Assembly (NCBI GenBank): GCA_048360435.1
Contig: DBGCOP010000003.1
Location: forward strand, 15,926-79,925
Direction of reading: 5' to 3'
DNA length: 64,000 bases
Source: Limenecus sp048360435
Lineage (GTDB): Bacteria; Cyanobacteriota; Vampirovibrionia; Gastranaerophilales; Gastranaerophilaceae
A program made the position numbers and the translations under genes. The notes beneath the pieces are model-generated. The model ran no database searches, was not told the origin of the DNA, and was given only the letters and a program-made list of their open reading frames with translations. Shown here one piece after another: positions 54,935 through 63,542 of this stretch; positions within the stretch are counted from its first letter, which is position 1, and each line of letters starts with the position of its first letter.

Positions 54935-55110
54935 AATTCCACTCTTCAATCAAAATTAATTTTGGTTATAAATTTAAAATTTAAATATTCTCTAATACAT
55001 GCTTTGATCATGCCTCCCCATGAGGCGCATATTCAATCGTCGCACAAAAATGAAAAATATGTAATTTTTTTACAAAAAAAGATTACAAATCGTTCATAAT
55101 ATAAAAATTA

Positions 55111-55144
55111 AAAAGACCTTTAAATTAATATTCAAAGGTCTTTT
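55111..55144 (-). terminator. glnA terminator
   Basis: An 11-bp perfect stem AAAAGACCTTT (55111-55121) / AAAGGTCTTTT (55134-55144) with a 12-base loop. On the minus strand it is followed by a T-rich run, 12 bases after the glnA stop. Confidence 0.88.
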
Positions 55145-55155
55145 AGAACAAAAGG

Positions 55156-56523
55156 TTAGTATTTTTCCAGATATTCATCCAACTCCCATGGTGTAACAGT
55201 TGTCCTATATCTATCCCATTCCATTTCTTTAGCTGTAACAAATTCATTAAAAATGTGTTCACCTAAAGCTTTTTTAACAATTTTACTCTTTTTCATAAGA
55301 GCCAGAGCTTCATTCAAACTGCCCGGCAATGAATCAATGTGGCTTCTTTTTCTTTCTTTTGCGCTCATATCATAAATATTTTCTTCTGTTTGAAGAGGCG
55401 GTTTAATCTGATTTTTTATACCTTCCATAGCCACTGTAAGCAATACAGCCATAACAAGATAAGGATTGCATGAAGCATCAGGAGAGCGCAATTCTACACG
55501 AGTAGCATTGCCTCTTTTTGCCGGTACACGAATCAATGCACTTCTATTTGCCAAAGACCATGCAATATAAACAGGTGCCTCATATCCGGGAACCAATCTT
55601 TTATAACTGTTAACTGTCGGATTTGTTATAGCAGTAAAATCTTTTACATGTTCAAGTATTGCACCAATTGTATATAAAGCTTCTTTTGAAAGCTGATAAG
55701 CTGAATCCTCACTATAAAAAGCATTTTTATTCTTTTTAAGATCAAATAAAGAAATATTACAGTGCATGCCCGAACCATTTATACCATAGATCGGTTTAGG
55801 CATAAATGTTGCATGAAGTCCAAATTTGTCAGCAGAAGCTTTTACGGCATATTTAAACGTAACAATATTATCAGCAGCAGTCAATGCATCGGCATATTTG
55901 AAATCTACTTCATGCTGACCTCTTGCTGCTTCGTGATGACTGGCTTCAATTTCAAACCCGAGTTGTTCCAATGTATCAACAATCTGTGCACGAATATCCT
56001 CACCTTTATCATCAGGACCAACATCATAGTAATCTGCGGTATCATGGGTAATAGTAGTAGAACAACCATTTTCATCTTTTTTAAAAAGGAAAAATTCTGC
56101 TTCAGGTCCAATATTCATAACAAAGCCCATTTCTTCGGCTTCTTTAATTACTCTTTTCAGGTTGCATCTGGGGCAGCCCTCAAACGGTGTTCCATCAGCA
56201 TTATGTATATCACATATAATTCTTGCGACATTCCATTTTCCTTCTTTTTCTCTCCAGGGAAGAATAGCAAATGTAGATCTGTCCGGATAAAAATACATAT
56301 CTGAGGTTTCAATGCTTCTGAACCCCTTGATAGATGAGCCGTCAAGCATCAATTCATTATTAAGAATTTTGTCAATTTGTTTTGCAGGAACAGCCATATT
56401 TTTAACCATACCATTGATATCTACAAACTGAAGCCTGATGAACTTTACATGATTTTCTTCAATAAGTTTTTTAATTTGCTCTTTTGAAAGCTCTTTGCCT
56501 TGTTGAGGCACATAATTAATCAT
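55156..56523 (-). CDS. glnA: glutamine synthetase type I
   Basis: The 455-residue enzyme has LDGSSIKGF and the metal-binding PEAEFF, HHEAARGQHEVDF, the ATP-binding NPTVNSYKRLVPG region, RSALIRVPAKRGNATRVELRSPD, and a C-terminal VTPWELDEYLEKY like the short GSI-alpha (Bacillus/clostridial) type. The region where GSI-beta has the adenylylated Tyr is not present in usual form. It assimilates ammonia into glutamine. It ends the operon of arginine dihydrolase, 31 bases after that gene's stop, so it is likely expressed with it and collects its ammonia. Confidence 0.95.
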   Translation of the reverse strand: MINYVPQQGKELSKEQIKKLIEENHVKFIRLQFVDINGMVKNMAVPAKQIDKILNNELMLDGSSIKGFRSIETSDMYFYPDRSTFAILPWREKEGKWNVARIICDIHNADGTPFEGCPRCNLKRVIKEAEEMGFVMNIGPEAEFFLFKKDENGCSTTITHDTADYYDVGPDDKGEDIRAQIVDTLEQLGFEIEASHHEAARGQHEVDFKYADALTAADNIVTFKYAVKASADKFGLHATFMPKPIYGINGSGMHCNISLFDLKKNKNAFYSEDSAYQLSKEALYTIGAILEHVKDFTAITNPTVNSYKRLVPGYEAPVYIAWSLANRSALIRVPAKRGNATRVELRSPDASCNPYLVMAVLLTVAMEGIKNQIKPPLQTEENIYDMSAKERKRSHIDSLPGSLNEALALMKKSKIVKKALGEHIFNEFVTAKEMEWDRYRTTVTPWELDEYLEKY

Positions 56524-56554
56524 AGATTTCTCCTTTTATCTTTTTCATACATTA

Positions 56555-57355
56555 TTAAATTTTTAAAGTAAGGCACTTTGCAGCACCGCCAGCTTTCATA
56601 TATTCACTCAGATCAGTTTGTATATGATTGAAACCTTTGCGTTTCAAAAGTTCCGTAAATCTTGTTGTAGTAAGGTTTGTAACAACTGTTTTTCCAATAT
56701 TGACTGCATTACATGTAAAATATGAAGCTTCTTCCTCATTAACAACAATTCTTTTTTCTTCAGGAACATTTTCTTCAATGACTCTGTTTCCATATTCATC
56801 AAAAGCTCCCGGGTAATAAATCAAGTATCCGTCTGTCAAAGGACAAAAACAAGTATCTATATGATAAAAATTTTTATTTATCAACTCCATAGAGATAACA
56901 GGAATATTCAAAACCTCTGCAATATATGTATGAGAAGCAATATCTGTTCTCGGCACATATCCGGCATACAATGTATCCCCGAGAAACAAAGCATCACCTG
57001 CCCCCTCAAAAGACATTTCTTTAGGTATAGTAATAACTATATACCCGTTATCTTCAAACCATTGAGCAAAATATTTTTCCTCAGGCTGTCTTTGAGGATA
57101 TTTAAAACGTGCCATTACAGCTTTATTTTTATACATAACAGCGGCATTTGCGGTAAAAACCATATCAGGAACATCTTCTCTCGGTTCCACAAGTCTGACA
57201 TCAACCTCAAGTTCATCTTTTAAAATTTTATAAAGATTTTTCCACTGAAACATTGCTTTCCTGTTATCTGATTGAATATTAATATTCATCCAAGGATTAA
57301 TCTCATATTTTATCCCGTAATGCTCGGGAGAACACATCAAAATCTTTTCGGTCAT
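56555..57355 (-). CDS. arginine dihydrolase-like amidinotransferase-fold enzyme (ArgZ/AgrE N-domain type)
   Basis: The 266-residue enzyme has the pentein fold of arginine deiminase, DDAH and arginine dihydrolases. DMVFTANAAVMYKNKAVMARF is the substrate N-loop, SFEGAGDALFLG follows, the catalytic His165 is in NFYHIDTCFCPL, and Cys261 is in AGGAAKCLTLKI near the end. The cyanobacterial ArgZ/AgrE convert arginine to ornithine, CO2 and two ammonia. Length and features fit the N-domain of those. The next gene upstream encodes the LOR/SDH-type domain that is fused in the cyanobacterial enzymes. glnA follows and ornithine aminotransferase is divergent, which supports arginine degradation. DDAH activity is the main alternative. 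Confidence 0.8.
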   Translation of the reverse strand: MTEKILMCSPEHYGIKYEINPWMNINIQSDNRKAMFQWKNLYKILKDELEVDVRLVEPREDVPDMVFTANAAVMYKNKAVMARFKYPQRQPEEKYFAQWFEDNGYIVITIPKEMSFEGAGDALFLGDTLYAGYVPRTDIASHTYIAEVLNIPVISMELINKNFYHIDTCFCPLTDGYLIYYPGAFDEYGNRVIEENVPEEKRIVVNEEEASYFTCNAVNIGKTVVTNLTTTRFTELLKRKGFNHIQTDLSEYMKAGGAAKCLTLKI

Positions 57356-57356
57356 T

Positions 57357-57584
57357 CTAAATTTCTTCTGCTCCGTGCATTTTTGCTATTTTAACAGCCT
57401 CTTCCATTTTTGATTCATCATCAGTTTCTACAATAAAAACTGCTTCAGAAAAGTCATTTCTTCTCGCTCCGACTTTTACATCTGCGGCATAACAATCAAT
57501 TCCGAGTGCTTCAATTTTATCCAATACTTTCGATAAAATTAAAGAATCAATAATATGGCCTTTTAATTTGAATTTCTTTTCCAT
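57357..57584 (-). CDS. small LOR/SDH N-terminal-like domain protein
   Basis: This is a 75-residue protein, one base before the arginine dihydrolase start. FKLKGHIIDSLILSKVLDKIEALG and VKVGARRNDFSEAVFIVETDDE match the start of LOR/SDH (ornithine-cyclodeaminase-like) domains in AgrE/ArgZ, where the pattern is L-x-G-H-I-I-D-S-x-x-L. In cyanobacteria this is one chain with the dihydrolase; here it is split and reduced. Probably it binds an amino acid and controls its neighbour. ATG with GAGAGG upstream. Confidence 0.72.
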   Translation of the reverse strand: MEKKFKLKGHIIDSLILSKVLDKIEALGIDCYAADVKVGARRNDFSEAVFIVETDDESKMEEAVKIAKMHGAEEI

Positions 57585-57888
57585 AAAAACCTCTCAAAAA
57601 TGTTAAATCAATTATGATGAATTTTCAGGCTTTATGCAATATTTTTTTTCATTTTATCAATATTAAGATTTATAAAAGATATGTTTTTAAAAAATTTTTT
57701 CCGGCTTTATAAAAAGAGAAAAAGTTATTGTTATTATTTTCAATGAAATTTATTATCAAGCTAAACATTTTTTTTATAACAATAAAAATGTTTTATTGTT
57801 TTTCCAGTCTTTTATATAAATTAATATTTAAGTCTATTGTTCTATTTAAGGTAATTTGAGATAATTTGTTATAAACAAGGAGAAAACT
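57585..57888. promoter_or_regulatory. divergent control region of the arginine module
   Basis: These 304 bases of very AT-rich DNA hold no gene. They separate the dihydrolase-glnA operon from ornithine aminotransferase. An inverted repeat AAACATTTTT (57763-57772) / AAAAATGTTT (57784-57793) with an 11-base loop could be an operator or RNA hairpin. AAGGAG lies six bases before the aminotransferase ATG. No known ArgR or NtcA site was certain. Confidence 0.4.
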
Positions 57889-59082
57889 ATGAACAATTCA
57901 TTATATTATATAGACCTGGAAAAAAAATATGGTGCAAACAATTACAAACCGCTGGATGTTGTTATAGACAAAGGAAAAGGTGTGTGGTTGTATGATGTGG
58001 AAGGTAAAAAATACCTAGATTGTTTGAGCGCATATTCCGCAGTAAATCAAGGACACTGTCATCCCAAAATTTTAAACGCAGCAATTGAACAAGCAAAAAA
58101 ACTTACACTTACATCACGTGCATTCAGAAATAATATATTACCTTTGTATTATGAAAAAATTTGCAAATTAACCGGTTTTGACATGATTTTGCCAATGAAT
58201 ACCGGAGCAGAAGCCGTTGAAACAGCAATAAAAGCTGCAAGAAAATGGGCATATACAAACAAAAAAGTTGAGCCCAACAAAGCTGAAATAATAGTCTGTT
58301 CAGAAAACTTTCACGGAAGAACAACTACAATAATAAGCTTTACGACAGATGAAGATTCAAAAAATCATTTCGGTCCATATACAGAAGGATTTAGTGTAGT
58401 AAAATACGGAGACATCGAATCAATAAAACATGCTGTCACAAAAAATACTTCTGCTATTCTTCTTGAACCCATTCAAGGAGAAGCCGGAATAAAAATTCCA
58501 CCCAAAGGTTATTTAGCTGAAATAAGAAAAATATGTGATGAAAACAATATACTGTTAATATTAGATGAAATTCAAACAGGATTTGGAAGAACCGGCAAAA
58601 TGTTTGCTTATGAACATGAAGGAATAAAACCTGATGTTGTTACAATAGGCAAAGCTCTTTCAGGAGGTTTTTATCCGGTATCGGCAGTTCTCGCCAAAAA
58701 AGAAGTTCTTGAGGTATTTAATCCTGGCGAACACGGCTCTACATTTGGAGGAAATCCTCTCGCCTGTGCAATTGCTATGGCTGCATTAGATGTAATAACA
58801 GAAGAAAAATTAGCCGAACGTTCAGCAGAACTCGGCAAATATTTTCTTGAAAAATTGAAAACACTCAATTCACCTATAATAAAAGAAGTGAGAGGCAAAG
58901 GACTTTTTCTTGCAATAGAGCTCAATGAAAAAGCACGTCCTTACTGTGAAAAACTTCAAAAAGATTTTGGTATACTTGTTAAAGAAACGCATGAAAACAT
59001 TATAAGGATTGCACCTCCTTTAATAATAAAAAAAGAAGAAATAGACTTTGCTTTTAATTCAATTGTAAAAGTCTTTGCCTAA
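57889..59082 (+). CDS. rocD: ornithine aminotransferase
   Basis: The 397-residue class III aminotransferase has MNTGAEAVETAIKAARKWAY, ENFHGRTTTIISFT, LLILDEIQTGFGRTG (PLP Asp) and the PLP Lys in TIGKALSGGFYPVSA, with HGSTFGGNPLACA. The NTGAEAVETA string is that of ornithine-oxoacid transaminases rather than acetylornithine aminotransferases. It moves the delta-amino group of ornithine to 2-oxoglutarate, giving glutamate semialdehyde. It is divergent from the dihydrolase operon, so both products have a route onward. The stop codon overlaps the convergent gene by four bases (CTAA). Confidence 0.9.
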   Translation: MNNSLYYIDLEKKYGANNYKPLDVVIDKGKGVWLYDVEGKKYLDCLSAYSAVNQGHCHPKILNAAIEQAKKLTLTSRAFRNNILPLYYEKICKLTGFDMILPMNTGAEAVETAIKAARKWAYTNKKVEPNKAEIIVCSENFHGRTTTIISFTTDEDSKNHFGPYTEGFSVVKYGDIESIKHAVTKNTSAILLEPIQGEAGIKIPPKGYLAEIRKICDENNILLILDEIQTGFGRTGKMFAYEHEGIKPDVVTIGKALSGGFYPVSAVLAKKEVLEVFNPGEHGSTFGGNPLACAIAMAALDVITEEKLAERSAELGKYFLEKLKTLNSPIIKEVRGKGLFLAIELNEKARPYCEKLQKDFGILVKETHENIIRIAPPLIIKKEEIDFAFNSIVKVFA

Positions 59083-60005
59083 ATATTGCCAATTCCGATT
59101 TCTGCCAGAATATCCTGGAAGTTTTTGCTTAACAATTCTGCAAAAACCATAGGATCGATTTGTGTAACAACAACAGCAAGAATATCATCAGGAAGTTCAT
59201 TAACCATTTTCATTAAATCTTCCGGCTCAAGCTTGTTCATGTTTTTAACAATTTCACCTTTATCCAGCTGAGTTAAAGGCATAGTCAAAGCATTTTTAGA
59301 GAATTCAGTGAACAATTTGGGCTCTTTTTGTGTCAATTCTAATATCAATCCCATTTTTTCTTCTCTTTCAAAGCATTTCAAAGCTGTCTTGAACTTTTCA
59401 GGTTCAAGTTGATCCATAAATTTGACAACCTGTTCTTTGCTCATATGAAGATCATCTTGTGTTTTGCCTGTTTCTTGATACATATATTTTTGCATCATTT
59501 TATTCAGTTTATCTTCAGGCAGAGTTTTGACATAATCCAAAATTTGATTTTTGTCTAATTTATCAGAATCAAAAAATTTGTTTATTTCTTTTTCCGGTAT
59601 CATTTTTAAAAACTGCTCGGGAGAAAAAGCATTAAACAAAATAGAACATATTTTATCTTTTGGCAAATCATATATTAAATTAAGAATTTTTTCTTTTGTA
59701 AAAAACATCAGCCCCATCAATAAATCACCCGGCTCAAGAAACTGAACCAAATATTCAAGGTCTTGACTGTTCATATTGCTCAAAATTGCATATCTGTTTC
59801 TGGCACTTTGAAGTTTAAAGAGTTTAACAAGCTCTTTTGGATCATTCAGAACATCTTCCTGAAAAGAAGCAGCCTGAGTATTTCCCTGAGCAGCTTCTGC
59901 TTCCATAATTTCATCAATACTTTTAGTACTGTATTCATTGACACGTTGAGTACCAATTTGGAAATTTTTTGTAAGATATGATAAATCAATATCCAATCTA
60001 ATCAT
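59079..60005 (-). CDS. helical-repeat protein (MgtE-N/FliG-like repeats)
   Basis: The 308-residue soluble protein is made of short alpha-helical repeats of the pattern L-x-P-x-D/E-x(4-6)-L, for example ILNLIYDLPKDKICSILFNAF and MVNELPDDILAVVVTQIDP. Such right-handed superhelices occur in the MgtE N-domain and FliG. No transporter or motor domain follows, so it is a stand-alone scaffold or regulator. The function is unknown. Confidence 0.55.
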   Translation of the reverse strand: MIRLDIDLSYLTKNFQIGTQRVNEYSTKSIDEIMEAEAAQGNTQAASFQEDVLNDPKELVKLFKLQSARNRYAILSNMNSQDLEYLVQFLEPGDLLMGLMFFTKEKILNLIYDLPKDKICSILFNAFSPEQFLKMIPEKEINKFFDSDKLDKNQILDYVKTLPEDKLNKMMQKYMYQETGKTQDDLHMSKEQVVKFMDQLEPEKFKTALKCFEREEKMGLILELTQKEPKLFTEFSKNALTMPLTQLDKGEIVKNMNKLEPEDLMKMVNELPDDILAVVVTQIDPMVFAELLSKNFQDILAEIGIGNI

Positions 60006-60202
60006 AAAAAATGAAAACCTTAATCATTGCCAAAACTCTATATTATAATAAACGGTTTTTTCTAAAAAATCTTAATATATACCATGCAAAATGTAACACT
60101 TCTTAATATTATAAAAACAAAAAGGCAATTTTTTGATTTATATATACTTTATATATACAGAGAGATAAGTTTATTAAAATAAGAAGAAAAGAGAGTGAAA
60201 AA

Positions 60203-60577
60203 ATGAGTACAAATGTTCAGTTCGGTATGCTTCAAAGAATTAAAACACAAGATTTAAAAAATAATCCTAAATTACAAAATCTTCAAACAGAAATAAAAAC
60301 ACAAACTGATATATTTACACAAGCAAAACAAGATTATGACAAAGCATCGCAAAATGATAATCAAGGCGGTACTGTTCAAGCACAAACATTCTCAACTCCA
60401 ACAATGAGTGTTGAAGAGCTTGAAGACAAAATGAATGAAGCTCAAGAAAAACTTGAAAAACTCCAAGCAACACTGGCACAAGAAGCAGGTGGAAAACAAG
60501 ATAACGCTCAAGGTCCGGAAAATGAAGATGAAAAAAATAAAGTAAAACCCAAAAGCTTTTCAAATATGATGGCATAA
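60203..60577 (+). CDS. small coiled-coil protein
   Basis: A 124-residue, Gln/Lys/Glu/Asn-rich protein. It begins MSTNVQFGMLQRIKTQD. A helical region (LQNLQTEIKTQTDIFTQAKQ) and a second one (MSVEELEDKMNEAQEKLEKLQATL) are joined by a polar loop, and the tail is charged. It has no signal peptide. The ATG has AAGAGAGTG upstream, and a strong terminator follows at once. I do not recognise a family. Confidence 0.6.
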   Translation: MSTNVQFGMLQRIKTQDLKNNPKLQNLQTEIKTQTDIFTQAKQDYDKASQNDNQGGTVQAQTFSTPTMSVEELEDKMNEAQEKLEKLQATLAQEAGGKQDNAQGPENEDEKNKVKPKSFSNMMA

Positions 60578-60608
60578 AAAAAGCTCCGATTAACTCGGAG
60601 CTTTTTTT
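60576..60608. terminator. strong terminator shared by convergent genes
   Basis: A 14-bp stem with core AGCTCCGA (60582-60589) / TCGGAGCT (60595-60602), five-base loop, flanked by an A-run and a T-run. It serves the small coiled-coil gene on plus and the zincin gene on minus. Confidence 0.93.
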
Positions 60609-61531
60609 TAATTATTAGATTTGATTTCTTTAGGATGAGCTATTGCATCTCTGACTTTAGAAATTGTATAAGCACCTAATCCCATTCCAACAGCAGTGGC
60701 AAGATATGTTAGCCAAGCTTTTCCGTTCACTTTATTCAGTGTTTTAAGCTGTTCAACGGAAATAAAATTCTTTGCAAGCTTAGAAGCTTTTATACTAGCC
60801 AGACCTTCTTCTGCAAGAGTCGGTACCATTCCCAGAAAAGCAAGCTTACCGCAGTTATTTTTTATAAAAGTTGTTGTTTTATCAAAAACACCGCCAGGTT
60901 CTTCGCCCTCAGCTTTTTTACGCTTAAACAAAGCAACTAATAAAGAAACAATTGACAGCATAGCTAAAGGACCTCTTGCCTTAGCAAGAACCTTACCAAA
61001 TCCGGGATTATTATTGTTTAATGCGTGACCCATTTCATGAAAAGCAGCCCAACCCATTTTATCTCTATTTACAACAAGAGCTTTTGCTCTGGGAGAATAA
61101 AAAGCATTTTTTCCATCTCTTACTAATCCTGCCATAGCTCTCATTTTAGGCTCCATTATTTTTTTCAAAGGAGGAAATTTATCCATCCAAGCAGGAATTG
61201 ATTTTTTCAATATATCATCAACAACTGCTTTATTTTCAACAGTTGCATCCACAAATTTCACACCTTTTTCAGCCAGACCTGAAGCCTTAAAGCCGGCATC
61301 AGCAGCTTTTTTAAATACATCAGCATCAAGATTTGCAACTGATTTCATTGCTGATTTAATAGGCAGGCCGCCAAGTTTTTGTGCTGACAGCATAACAGTG
61401 CTACCAGCAACATTTGCAATCATTACAGCAGCTGCCGAATTCCCCAGCCCAGCCTTTTCATATTTTTTTCCATCTTTCGTAACAATAACCTTTTTACCAT
61501 GATTCACACCAATTCCTAAATTTTCAGCCAT
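60608..61531 (-). CDS. membrane protein with HEMGH zincin motif
   Basis: The 307-residue protein has a hydrophobic N-terminal segment (~32-52), a soluble region, then WAAFHEMGHALNN (~161-172) with the zinc-binding HExxH. A membrane helix follows at ~186-202, and LAEEGLASIKAS (~239-250) offers a Glu/third ligand, which resembles gluzincin EExxAS motifs. A last membrane helix is at ~280-300. It may be a membrane-embedded or membrane-anchored metalloprotease. No family was recognised by name. Confidence 0.6.
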   Translation of the reverse strand: MAENLGIGVNHGKKVIVTKDGKKYEKAGLGNSAAAVMIANVAGSTVMLSAQKLGGLPIKSAMKSVANLDADVFKKAADAGFKASGLAEKGVKFVDATVENKAVVDDILKKSIPAWMDKFPPLKKIMEPKMRAMAGLVRDGKNAFYSPRAKALVVNRDKMGWAAFHEMGHALNNNNPGFGKVLAKARGPLAMLSIVSLLVALFKRKKAEGEEPGGVFDKTTTFIKNNCGKLAFLGMVPTLAEEGLASIKASKLAKNFISVEQLKTLNKVNGKAWLTYLATAVGMGLGAYTISKVRDAIAHPKEIKSNN

Positions 61532-61845
61532 TACGACTTCCTTTCCTTATTACACCTACATGTCAATAAAGTTTGAAAGCCCAAAAGTATTGCTACGGCT
61601 AATTTTCCACTGTCACTATCCTATCCTATTAGGCATTATGACAGGATTTTCAGGAAATTAAAATTCTAAAAATTCGTTTTTACATTTGTTTACAATTTAA
61701 TATATTGATAAAAATAATAGATAGTCGGGTAATTGTTCAAAGTTTGTATTTTATATTAAATATAATCAATAAATCTTTTTCATACTTCCAACTATTCTTA
61801 ATTCCAGACATGGACTTCTATTTTTAGGAGTCCTTTTTATTAAGC
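61532..61845. other. 314-base gap with no protein gene
   Basis: I see no coding frame here. On the plus strand a terminator-like hairpin ends it (next feature). The half near 61531 contains the leader of the zincin gene. TATAAT at 61761-61766 lacks a good partner -35. Confidence 0.6.
61812..61837 (+). terminator. plus-strand terminator with no gene before it
   Basis: GGACTTCTA (61812-61820) / TAGGAGTCC (61825-61833) pair with one G-U wobble only in plus-strand RNA (a C-A mismatch on minus), followed by TTTT. The direction is therefore plus, yet no plus-strand gene lies upstream. Confidence 0.6.
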
Positions 61846-63246
61846 TTAAAAAGCTGAATAATATCTAAGATAAAGACCAAATGCAAGATTTACATAAGTA
61901 AAAAACACTAATAACATATTAAATTGCATAATTTTAGAAAAGCCATATGAACCTAAATACTTCGCACGTATAAGAAATAGAAACGTAAAAAACGGAAACA
62001 ACAAAGGAATAAAATAACGCCCCTGAAGTCCATCAAAAGGACTTATTACATATGGTTGTATCCAGGAGACATAAATTATTGTAGATATCAAAATGATATT
62101 AAACAAAACTAAGCCCAAAAGCAAAATTCGTTGATATAAAGAAGAAAAAACTCTAAATTCATCACCCTTACAGAAAAGAATATTTAACAGAAAAAATAAC
62201 CAATACATCCAATAGGTTACAGGAAATAAAAATACATCCAGCCATCCCAAAATTCCCACAGCTTCATACATCAAAATTATAAGGTTTAAATATAAAGTAA
62301 TAGACAATGTTTTAAGATAAACAAAAGGATGTGATAAGATAAATTGGGTTTGTATTTCCGGATTAGAATTGTTTAATGGTACAAAAAGATTATAGCTCAA
62401 CTTTGACCACATTAATGCTCCAATAAAAGCAGGAATAAGCAATATCAATACTTTAAAAATATTATTATTAAAAATTTTAATAAATTTTATATCATTAAAC
62501 TTTGACAACGGTATAAACAACAAAAACAAAGTCAGAAAAAAGCTTTGCTTAACCATTGCTAAACACAATGCCAAAAACATAATAAAGAAATATTGTTTAG
62601 ATGATATATTTTTATTTGAATATGTATATTGCAAAATCTTAGAAAAATAAAAAATACTTAAACATATCAAAACACCGTCAGCAGAGACAGAAGCCCCCAT
62701 TGATAGACTCATAGGCATAAGCAAAATTAAAAATAAAAGTTGTTTCAAAAAGGGTAGAGATTTTATTGAAAAATAGCCCAGAACTGTATAAAAAGTAAGC
62801 AAAGCTAATTTAGAAAAAAATAAAAGCCAATATACTGAATCTGTAAAATATTTTGCAAAAAATATTCCTACACTTTGAGGGAAATAAGCTAATGGAGAAT
62901 AAAGAGCCTGATACTTTTGATCAGAAAAAACTTTAAAATTTTTATCAATAAGAATATCTGATGAATCTATTATTTTATCAAAAGAAATTCTTTTATCAGT
63001 TTTAAAAGTCAAATAACCCAATTCATTTTCAAAATTTAACAATGAAACAGGAATATAATCTCCTGATATATTATTTAACTTTTTTGCAAAGATATGCCCC
63101 TCTGAAATTGAATAAGCTCTTGAAAAATGAGCAGGTTCATCAGGAGATTGTAAAGGCGGAGTAAAAATTATCAAAAAAAGTCCAAATAAAAGACTAAAAA
63201 TTATAAAATAATTTTCAATTCTAAAAAAAGATTTGCAATCTAACAT
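61846..63246 (-). CDS. DUF2142-like multi-spanning membrane protein
   Basis: The 466-residue protein has about 11-12 membrane helices and opens with FTPPLQSPDEPAHFSRAY, the hallmark of the DUF2142 family (PP...PDE..H..RAY). A large extracytoplasmic loop lies at ~50-120, including a second, shorter motif. DUF2142 proteins are thought to be polyprenyl-linked glycosyltransferases of the GT-C fold, with the Asp in the DE pair catalytic, though this is not experimentally settled. It may serve surface polysaccharide synthesis. Confidence 0.78.
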   Translation of the reverse strand: MLDCKSFFRIENYFIIFSLLFGLFLIIFTPPLQSPDEPAHFSRAYSISEGHIFAKKLNNISGDYIPVSLLNFENELGYLTFKTDKRISFDKIIDSSDILIDKNFKVFSDQKYQALYSPLAYFPQSVGIFFAKYFTDSVYWLLFFSKLALLTFYTVLGYFSIKSLPFLKQLLFLILLMPMSLSMGASVSADGVLICLSIFYFSKILQYTYSNKNISSKQYFFIMFLALCLAMVKQSFFLTLFLLFIPLSKFNDIKFIKIFNNNIFKVLILLIPAFIGALMWSKLSYNLFVPLNNSNPEIQTQFILSHPFVYLKTLSITLYLNLIILMYEAVGILGWLDVFLFPVTYWMYWLFFLLNILFCKGDEFRVFSSLYQRILLLGLVLFNIILISTIIYVSWIQPYVISPFDGLQGRYFIPLLFPFFTFLFLIRAKYLGSYGFSKIMQFNMLLVFFTYVNLAFGLYLRYYSAF

Positions 63247-63315
63247 AATAAAATTATAACAAAAAAATAACAGTCATTAACACAGTTTAATGACTGTTAT
63301 TTAGTAAAATTAGAA

Positions 63316-63430
63316 TCTGGCAACTAGCTATCTTCCCAGGCGGTCTTCCGCCAAGTAGTTTCGCCGCAAGCAGTCTTTACGACCGTGTTCGGGATGGGAA
63401 CGGGTGGGATCCTGCCGCTTGGTCACCAGA
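63316..63430 (-). rRNA. rrf: 5S rRNA
   Basis: The minus strand from 63430 reads TCTGGTGACCAAGCGGCAGG, with CCCATCCCGAACACGG, the near-universal 5S loop sequence. The ends TCTGG/CCAGA pair to close helix I. Length ~115 nt. It lies downstream of 23S in the usual order. Confidence 0.93.
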
Positions 63431-63439
63431 AAAACTGTT

Positions 63440-63472
63440 ATGATTGGACTTTGTAAGAGACACTCCAATCAT
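63440..63472 (-). other. rRNA spacer stem (23S-5S processing hairpin)
   Basis: ATGATTGGA (63440-63448) pairs with TCCAATCAT (63464-63472) across 15 bases in the 23S-5S spacer. A second stem ACGGT/ACCGT lies at 63474-63489. Probably RNase processing signals. Confidence 0.4.
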
Positions 63473-63542
63473 TACGGTTTCTTGACCGTACGTTGAAAGC
63501 TACATAGTAATTATAAGTTTAACGCAATCTCAACTTTCCTAA

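Noticed and set aside
55762..56304. 180-residue plus-strand frame opposite glnA
   Set aside because: It is wholly within a well-supported glutamine synthetase gene and is unlike any protein.
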